33,315 nt of DNA from Halochromatium glycolicum. GTDB lineage: Bacteria > Pseudomonadota > Gammaproteobacteria > Chromatiales > Chromatiaceae. A program made the translations under genes and the position numbers. Below the pieces are notes generated by a model, which worked only from the letters and a program-made list of their open reading frames with translations, ran no database searches and was not told the DNA's origin. The stretch covers positions 1-33,315 of the forward strand of contig NZ_NRSJ01000050.1 in NCBI RefSeq assembly GCF_016584085.1. The letters run 5' to 3'. Below are positions 31,632 to 33,315 of this stretch, in pieces; position 1 is the first letter of the stretch, and every line of letters starts with the position of its first letter.

Positions 31632-32195
31632 TTAGAGCTCGAGGCGCGCATGGACGCGGCCAAAGAATTCCGCCCGGATCGCATCAGCGAGCCATGCGCG
31701 CAGACCCTGCTGACTGGTGAGCCAGTCCTGTCCGCGCTCGATCTCGACGAAACGATCGGTCTCCGCGTAATCCTGCTGCGGCAAGACCCGAAGCTCGCTG
31801 GTCCTCAGTTCAATCGCGTCCATCCGCGGCGTCTTGGCGCGTCTGACCCGAACATCCTGTTGCAGCAGCACCTCATCGGCATTGGCATTGATCCAGGCCG
31901 AGCGTGAGCGCACCCGCCACGGTGGACCCTCGTCAGGATAGACAATCATCACCGGCTCATCGAGCTCGCTGCTCCCGTCATCGGGGTAGTGGCGCAGGCG
32001 TTGCGCGTTGAGCCGTCGATCGGGAAGACCATCGATGTCGAGGACGAGGCCACGGATACCCTCGACCACGTAGTCCGGACGCCGCTCGCCACGGTGCACG
32101 CCAGCCTCACCGCCCTCACGCGGACGCTGCAGCCACCAGCCCGCGATGACGACCGAGGTCAACAGCAGAAGTAGGCCAAGCTCTCGGCGGCTCAT
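31632..32195 (-). CDS. lptC: LPS export ABC transporter periplasmic protein LptC
   Basis: A 187-residue bitopic protein with one N-terminal membrane helix (residues 6-21, GLLLLLTSVVIAGWWL) and a periplasmic jellyroll that accepts lipopolysaccharide from LptB2FG and hands it to LptA. Conserved elements are YVVEGIRGLVLDIDG, NAQRLRHYPDDGSSELDEP and WINANADEVLLQQDVRV. It lies 27 bp upstream of lptA and 24 bp downstream of kdsC, in the standard order. Confidence 0.92.
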   Translation of the reverse strand: MSRRELGLLLLLTSVVIAGWWLQRPREGGEAGVHRGERRPDYVVEGIRGLVLDIDGLPDRRLNAQRLRHYPDDGSSELDEPVMIVYPDEGPPWRVRSRSAWINANADEVLLQQDVRVRRAKTPRMDAIELRTSELRVLPQQDYAETDRFVEIERGQDWLTSQQGLRAWLADAIRAEFFGRVHARLEL

Positions 32196-32219
32196 CGGGA
32201 TCAGGTCCTGCCCATTGCC

Positions 32220-32747
32220 CTAAGCGCCGAGGTAGCGCGCAAACAGGCCGCCGAGCTTGCCTTGGGCCTCCAACAGACCTTCACAGACCTCGCGCGCCGC
32301 ACCATGACCGCCGGGCGTTTGGGTTTGCCAGTGGCAATGGGCCTTGACCAGCGGATGCGCATCCGCGACCGCGATGGCCAAGCCGACGTGCCGCATTACC
32401 GGCAGGTCCACGACATCATCACCGACATAGGCAATCTGCGAATCGGCCAGACCCGAGGCGGTGCGCAGCGATTCGTAGGCCGGCAGCTTGTCGCGCCGTC
32501 CCTGAAAGATATGCTCGATTCCGAGACTCTCCATCCGAATGCGCACCACCTCGGATCGGCGGCCGGTGATCACGGCCAGCTCGATACCGGCCTCACGCAG
32601 CATCGTCATCCCGTGTCCGTCGCGTGAGTTGAATGCCTTATATTCCTGGCCATCATCACCGAGGTACAGGCTGCCGTCGGTCAGCACGCCGTCGACATCG
32701 AAGATCACTAAGGCAATGGCCTCGGCGCGTTTCCTGTAGTCGATCAT
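32220..32747 (-). CDS. kdsC: 3-deoxy-D-manno-octulosonate 8-phosphate phosphatase (KdsC)
   Basis: A 175-residue cap-less HAD phosphatase that converts Kdo 8-phosphate to Kdo for the lipopolysaccharide core. Motif I is IFDVDGVLTDG with Asp17 and Asp19, followed by FNSRDGHGM, motif II VITGRRSEVV, motif III lysine in GRRDKLPA, and motif IV YVGDDVVDLPVM. It is the first gene of the minus-strand lpt run in this window; kdsD, often next to it, is absent and the upstream gene is divergent. Confidence 0.95.
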   Translation of the reverse strand: MIDYRKRAEAIALVIFDVDGVLTDGSLYLGDDGQEYKAFNSRDGHGMTMLREAGIELAVITGRRSEVVRIRMESLGIEHIFQGRRDKLPAYESLRTASGLADSQIAYVGDDVVDLPVMRHVGLAIAVADAHPLVKAHCHWQTQTPGGHGAAREVCEGLLEAQGKLGGLFARYLGA

Positions 32748-32857
32748 TCGGTTCTCAACGCCTCAACGCAGCGATCAGCGATCGGCTCGCCGACGAAACG
32801 CCGGCACCCACGCTGACCTTACAAACAGTCTGTCAGAGAGTCCCCTATCATACCCGT

Positions 32858-33315
32858 ATGAGCGACCTGACGATCGTTACCCCGCGCGGCTGGTGGGATC
32901 TGGCCGACGCGTGTCAGTTCTATCCAAGTGATCTGCCCGAGGACTGGCGGCTCGCCTACTTTGCCAACGCCTTTGGCGCGGTTCTCTTGCCCTATGCGAC
33001 CTGGGTTAACGCGGAGGCCGCAACACTGGCGCAGTGGCGCGAGGACGTGACCCCGCGATTCCGCTTCGTCGCCGAAGCAGGCCGAGCACCGCAAGCTTCC
33101 GATCAGGAGATCAAGCTAGAGCGCGCCTTGGGCGCGCAGCTCACTGATTGGCTGAGCCCGGACATGCTGCCGGCCCCCGCCCGAAGCCCTTCGCCAGGAT
33201 CGGCACCGGGATCGGTGCCAAGCACACCCTCCGATGTCCTTCCTGCAGAGGCAGAACCTGATCGGCCAGTCTGCGCTGCCTGCTGGCCGGCCGGGGCGGT
33301 GGTCGGGGCGGTGGT
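32858..33315 (+). CDS. Hypothetical protein, 5' part only (runs off the right edge)
   Basis: The frame starts at ATG 32858 and stays open for 152 codons to the window end. It begins MSDLTIVTPRGWWDLADACQ and continues FYPSDLPEDWRLAYFANAFG, which recalls the N-terminal part of DUF72/YecE-like proteins, but weakly. Later residues turn Pro/Ser/Ala-rich (SPSPGSAPGSVPSTP) and include two 12-bp duplications. The gene is divergent from kdsC, with 110 bp between starts. A TATCAT sequence lies six bases before the ATG, too close for a normal leader. Function unknown. Confidence 0.75.
   Translation, partial: MSDLTIVTPRGWWDLADACQFYPSDLPEDWRLAYFANAFGAVLLPYATWVNAEAATLAQWREDVTPRFRFVAEAGRAPQASDQEIKLERALGAQLTDWLSPDMLPAPARSPSPGSAPGSVPSTPSDVLPAEAEPDRPVCAACWPAGAVVGAV
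33197..33220. repeat. 12-bp duplication in the partial right-edge gene
   Basis: GGATCGGCACCG (33197-33208) is followed by GGATCGGTGCCA (33209-33220), encoding GSAP-GSVP. A second 12-bp duplication, CGGGGCGGTGGT, occupies the last 24 bases (33292-33315). Both preserve the frame. Confidence 0.75.

Overview
The window is GC-rich DNA from a gammaproteobacterium. It carries recC-recB-recD, rpe-gph-trpE, and the non-enteric cluster kdsC-lptC-lptA-lptB-rpoN-hpf-ptsN-hprK-rapZ-EIIA(Man)-HPr-Enzyme I-mgtE. Having HprK and RapZ together with EIIA-Ntr, EIIA-Man, HPr and Enzyme I, but no sugar permease, is typical of gamma- and betaproteobacteria outside the enterics. My best guess is Chromatiales (a purple sulfur bacterium or relative); this is inference from gene order and composition and was not tested by search.

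Layout. Positions 1-400 hold no convincing gene, only short repeats. From 401 to 14421 all genes lie on the plus strand: an NADPH-type beta-hydroxyacid dehydrogenase, an unknown 230-residue protein, a DUF6164-type membrane protein, a YhbS-like acetyltransferase, the RecBCD recombination machine (about 10 kb), a repeat-bearing gap, and a 3D-domain envelope protein. From 14536 to 32747 all genes lie on the minus strand: trpG, a 1.7 kb eroded interval, trpE, gph, rpe, an unknown membrane-anchored protein, mgtE, the regulatory PTS cluster, rpoN, lptB-lptA-lptC and kdsC. At 32858 a plus-strand gene starts and runs off the right edge.

How the genes work together. RecBCD processes double-strand ends for recombination. 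TrpE and TrpG form anthranilate synthase. Rpe supplies the pentose-phosphate/Calvin pathway, and Gph removes the 2-phosphoglycolate that Rubisco oxygenation or DNA repair produces. Enzyme I passes phosphate from PEP to HPr and on to EIIA-Man and EIIA-Ntr; HprK can also phosphorylate HPr on Ser46, so the cluster looks like a signalling relay rather than a transport system. LptA/B/C and KdsC serve lipopolysaccharide export and Kdo synthesis.

Most genes are housekeeping. The less expected material is in the spaces and linkers. Head-to-tail duplications of 12-19 bp recur at more than ten places, always in multiples of three inside genes. All three RecBCD subunits carry low-complexity insertions. 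The trpE-trpG interval holds a permease fragment, a BIME-type repeat, DnaA-box-like sites and a perfect operator-like palindrome. A 132-bp MITE-like inverted-repeat unit lies after recD. I found no CRISPR array, tRNA, rRNA or intact insertion sequence.
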